A stretch of 64,000 nucleotides of DNA, taken from NCBI RefSeq assembly GCF_008253865.1, contig NZ_CP042331.1, forward strand, positions 2,108,001 to 2,172,000, read 5' to 3'. This document shows, piece after piece, positions 62,637-64,000 of the stretch (position 1 is its first letter; each line of letters begins with the position of its first letter). The position numbers were made by a program, and so were the translations under genes. This DNA comes from Bosea sp. F3-2 (GTDB lineage Bacteria > Pseudomonadota > Alphaproteobacteria > Rhizobiales > Beijerinckiaceae). The notes under the pieces are model-generated. The model was not told the origin of the DNA, did not search any database, and saw only the letters and a program-made list of their open reading frames with translations.

Positions 62637-63068
62637 GCCGCAATGCCCCACACGGCAACCGCGGCTGCTCCGAGGGCCGCCGCGGGCGCACCACGCAGCG
62701 ATCGGTCCGCCCTCTTCGCGAGAGGGGATAGGTTCTGGCGATCACGGAAGCTCCCTGTTCAGTCCGCAGCTTTCTCTGAGCCGCGTTATTGACCGAGACG
62801 ATCTCAGGAATTATATTTGCTGTCAAGATAGCAAGTATCTTGAGAGGACCTTGGGTGGCAGGAACCGCTTCGAACTCTCCATCGTCACATATCGCGGGCA
62901 CCTGAAACAGAATTCGGATGTCCGCAATGTCCCCACCTGGTGACACGAACGAACGGCAATGCCGACCTAAGATCCCCTCGCCTGCCCTCCCCTGCCTTCA
63001 TCCACATCATTCAAAAACCCGGACGTACCGGGGGATCGCACCGCCACAGCCGTGCAAAGGAAACGACC
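62637..63068. other. Divergent intergenic region between livG and the alcohol dehydrogenase
   Basis: No protein-like frame in 432 bases. It holds operator-like site B (62815-62842) and the ribosome site AAAGGAAA before the alcohol dehydrogenase start. The long space on both sides of the site suggests longer untranslated leaders or further sites that I do not recognise. Confidence 0.45.
62815..62842. promoter_or_regulatory. 28-bp operator-like element, site B (Liv importer / alcohol dehydrogenase gap)
   Basis: Read on the minus strand it starts CAAGATACTTGCTAT and ends TTGACAGCAAAT; 26 of 28 bases equal site A at 54743. The dyad ACTTGCT / AGCAAAT is nearly complete. It lies between the third Liv operon (-) and the zinc alcohol dehydrogenase (+), tying them to the itaconate-type operon. 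Confidence 0.75.
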
Positions 63069-64000
63069 ATGAAAATCCGAGCTGCAGTTTTGGAAGAGAT
63101 CGGCCGCCCCGGGCCCTATAGCGAAACCAAACCCCTGAATATCTGCGATCTCGATCTCGCCGAGCCCCAGTCAGGAGAGGTTTTGGTTCGCGTCGCGGCT
63201 GCCGGGCTGTGCCACTCGGACCTGTCCGTCATCAACGGCGACCGACCGCGCCCCGTTCCCATGGTGCTGGGCCATGAAGGCGCCGGCATCGTCGAGAAGG
63301 TCGGAGAAGGCGTCGCCGACCTGCGACCTGGCGATCATGTGATCTTTGTGTTCGTCCCTTCCTGCGGCCATTGCGCCCCGTGCAAGAGCGGACGGCCTGC
63401 ACTGTGCGAACCGGGCGCGGCTTCCAACGGTATTGGCGAGCTAATTGGAGGGGGCGTCCGGTTGTCGCGCAACGGCGAACCCATCTCGCATCAGGTCGGA
63501 ATCTCGAGCTTCGCCACTCATTGCGTGGTCTCGCGCTTCAGCCTCGTGAAGATCGACAGGGAGGTTCCGCTGCCCATAGCCGCGATGATGGGCTGCGCCG
63601 TGCTGACCGGTGCCGGCGCGGCCTTCAATACGGACGCTGTGCCACCTGGCGGTACTGCCGCGGTCGTAGGCCTGGGCGGAGTTGGCCTCTCGGCCGTTCT
63701 CGGTGCGGTTGCGGCAGGGGCGGAGACGATCGTCGCGGTCGATACGCTGGACAGCAAGTTGGACGCGGCCCGCGAGCTTGGCGCCACCCACTGCTTCAAC
63801 GCCCGCGACCCGGATGTCGTCGCCAAGGTCCGCGATGCGACTTCGGGGGGCGTCGACGCGGCATTGGAATTCGCCGGCGCTCCAAAGGCATTGGAGGCCG
63901 CCTTCGATATGACGCGCCGCGGCGGTACCACCGTCTCGGCAAGCCTGCCGCACCCCAATTCCGTCCTCAGCATCTCGCCCTTGAAGCTGGTGGCGGAGGA
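63069..64000 (+). CDS. Zinc-dependent alcohol dehydrogenase (MDR family), partial
   Basis: The first 310 residues of a class III/aryl alcohol dehydrogenase-like MDR protein; it runs off the right edge. The catalytic zinc ligands are in AAGLCHSDLSVING and VLGHEGAGIVEKVG. The structural zinc cluster is CGHCAPCKSGRPALC, and the coenzyme-binding loop is VVGLGGVGLSAVLGA. It oxidises an alcohol to an aldehyde or ketone with NAD. Site B upstream puts it in the same regulon as the third Liv importer and the Baeyer-Villiger gene, so it could provide the ketone that the monooxygenase oxidises. Confidence 0.9.
   Translation, partial: MKIRAAVLEEIGRPGPYSETKPLNICDLDLAEPQSGEVLVRVAAAGLCHSDLSVINGDRPRPVPMVLGHEGAGIVEKVGEGVADLRPGDHVIFVFVPSCGHCAPCKSGRPALCEPGAASNGIGELIGGGVRLSRNGEPISHQVGISSFATHCVVSRFSLVKIDREVPLPIAAMMGCAVLTGAGAAFNTDAVPPGGTAAVVGLGGVGLSAVLGAVAAGAETIVAVDTLDSKLDAARELGATHCFNARDPDVVAKVRDATSGGVDAALEFAGAPKALEAAFDMTRRGGTTVSASLPHPNSVLSISPLKLVAE

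Overview
The window is high-GC DNA. Its genes are tightly packed (many ATGA and TGATG overlaps), and it is rich in liv-type ABC importers, CoA-linked catabolism and RIME-like intergenic mosaic repeats. This fits an alphaproteobacterium of the order Hyphomicrobiales (Bosea- or Bradyrhizobium-like). The placement is inferred from style and repeats; no rRNA or tRNA gene was seen.

Layout. (1) 1-1541: ordinary genes (DUF899 protein, AHSA1-type SRPBCC protein, ArsR regulator) and a RIME-like repeat. (2) 2043-15746, minus strand, with the divergent IclR regulator at 15898: an FAD oxidase, a 3-oxoacid CoA-transferase pair, a beta-keto acid cleavage enzyme (BKACE), a beta-amino-acid-type class III aminotransferase, an ATP-dependent hydantoinase/oxoprolinase pair (HyuA/HyuB), and a complete Liv ABC importer. 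(3) 16818-20428: a decayed IS21 istB fragment, a Baeyer-Villiger monooxygenase and an orphan family-5 solute-binding protein. (4) 20729-27833: a second HyuB/HyuA pair with a second class III aminotransferase and a divergent aldehyde dehydrogenase, resembling a lactam degradation route. (5) 28032-48277: a molybdenum hydroxylase (CoxM/S/L type) cluster with CoxG, aldehyde dehydrogenase, thioesterase, enoyl-CoA hydratase, MBL hydrolase, SDR and acyl-CoA ligase, then a BKACE, two paralogous solute-binding proteins, a second Liv importer, an iron alcohol dehydrogenase and an unusual tandem HxlR regulator. (6) 48714-64000: a TetR-associated operon matching the itaconate/C5-dicarboxylate set (acyl-CoA dehydrogenase, CaiB-type CoA-transferase, hydratase, citramalyl-CoA-type lyase, MmgE/PrpD). 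Divergent from it are a second Baeyer-Villiger monooxygenase and an esterase, followed by a third Liv importer and a zinc alcohol dehydrogenase cut by the window edge.

How the parts work together. Three catabolic regulons can be read from the DNA. A 20-bp element recurs at 30477, 40958 and 43509, at three divergent promoters on both sides of the tandem HxlR gene, and defines region 5 as one regulon. A 28-bp element (26 identical bases) recurs at 54743 and 62815 and links the itaconate-type operon to the third transporter and alcohol dehydrogenase, probably under the TetR at 48714. A perfect TTCCGA/TCGGAA palindrome lies between the IclR gene and its operon. In region 2 the enzymes form a logical route: ring opening (HyuAB), transamination of a beta-amino acid to a beta-keto acid, cleavage with acetyl-CoA to acetoacetate plus an acyl-CoA (BKACE), and activation of acetoacetate (ScoAB). 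No substrate is proven by sequence alone.

Oddities worth attention: the tandem HxlR fusion and its operators, an SDR that has lost its whole catalytic triad, a LivF ATPase with arginine in place of the Walker A lysine, an SDR gene collapsed by an in-frame internal deletion, and an istB relic disabled by point stops and a frameshift.
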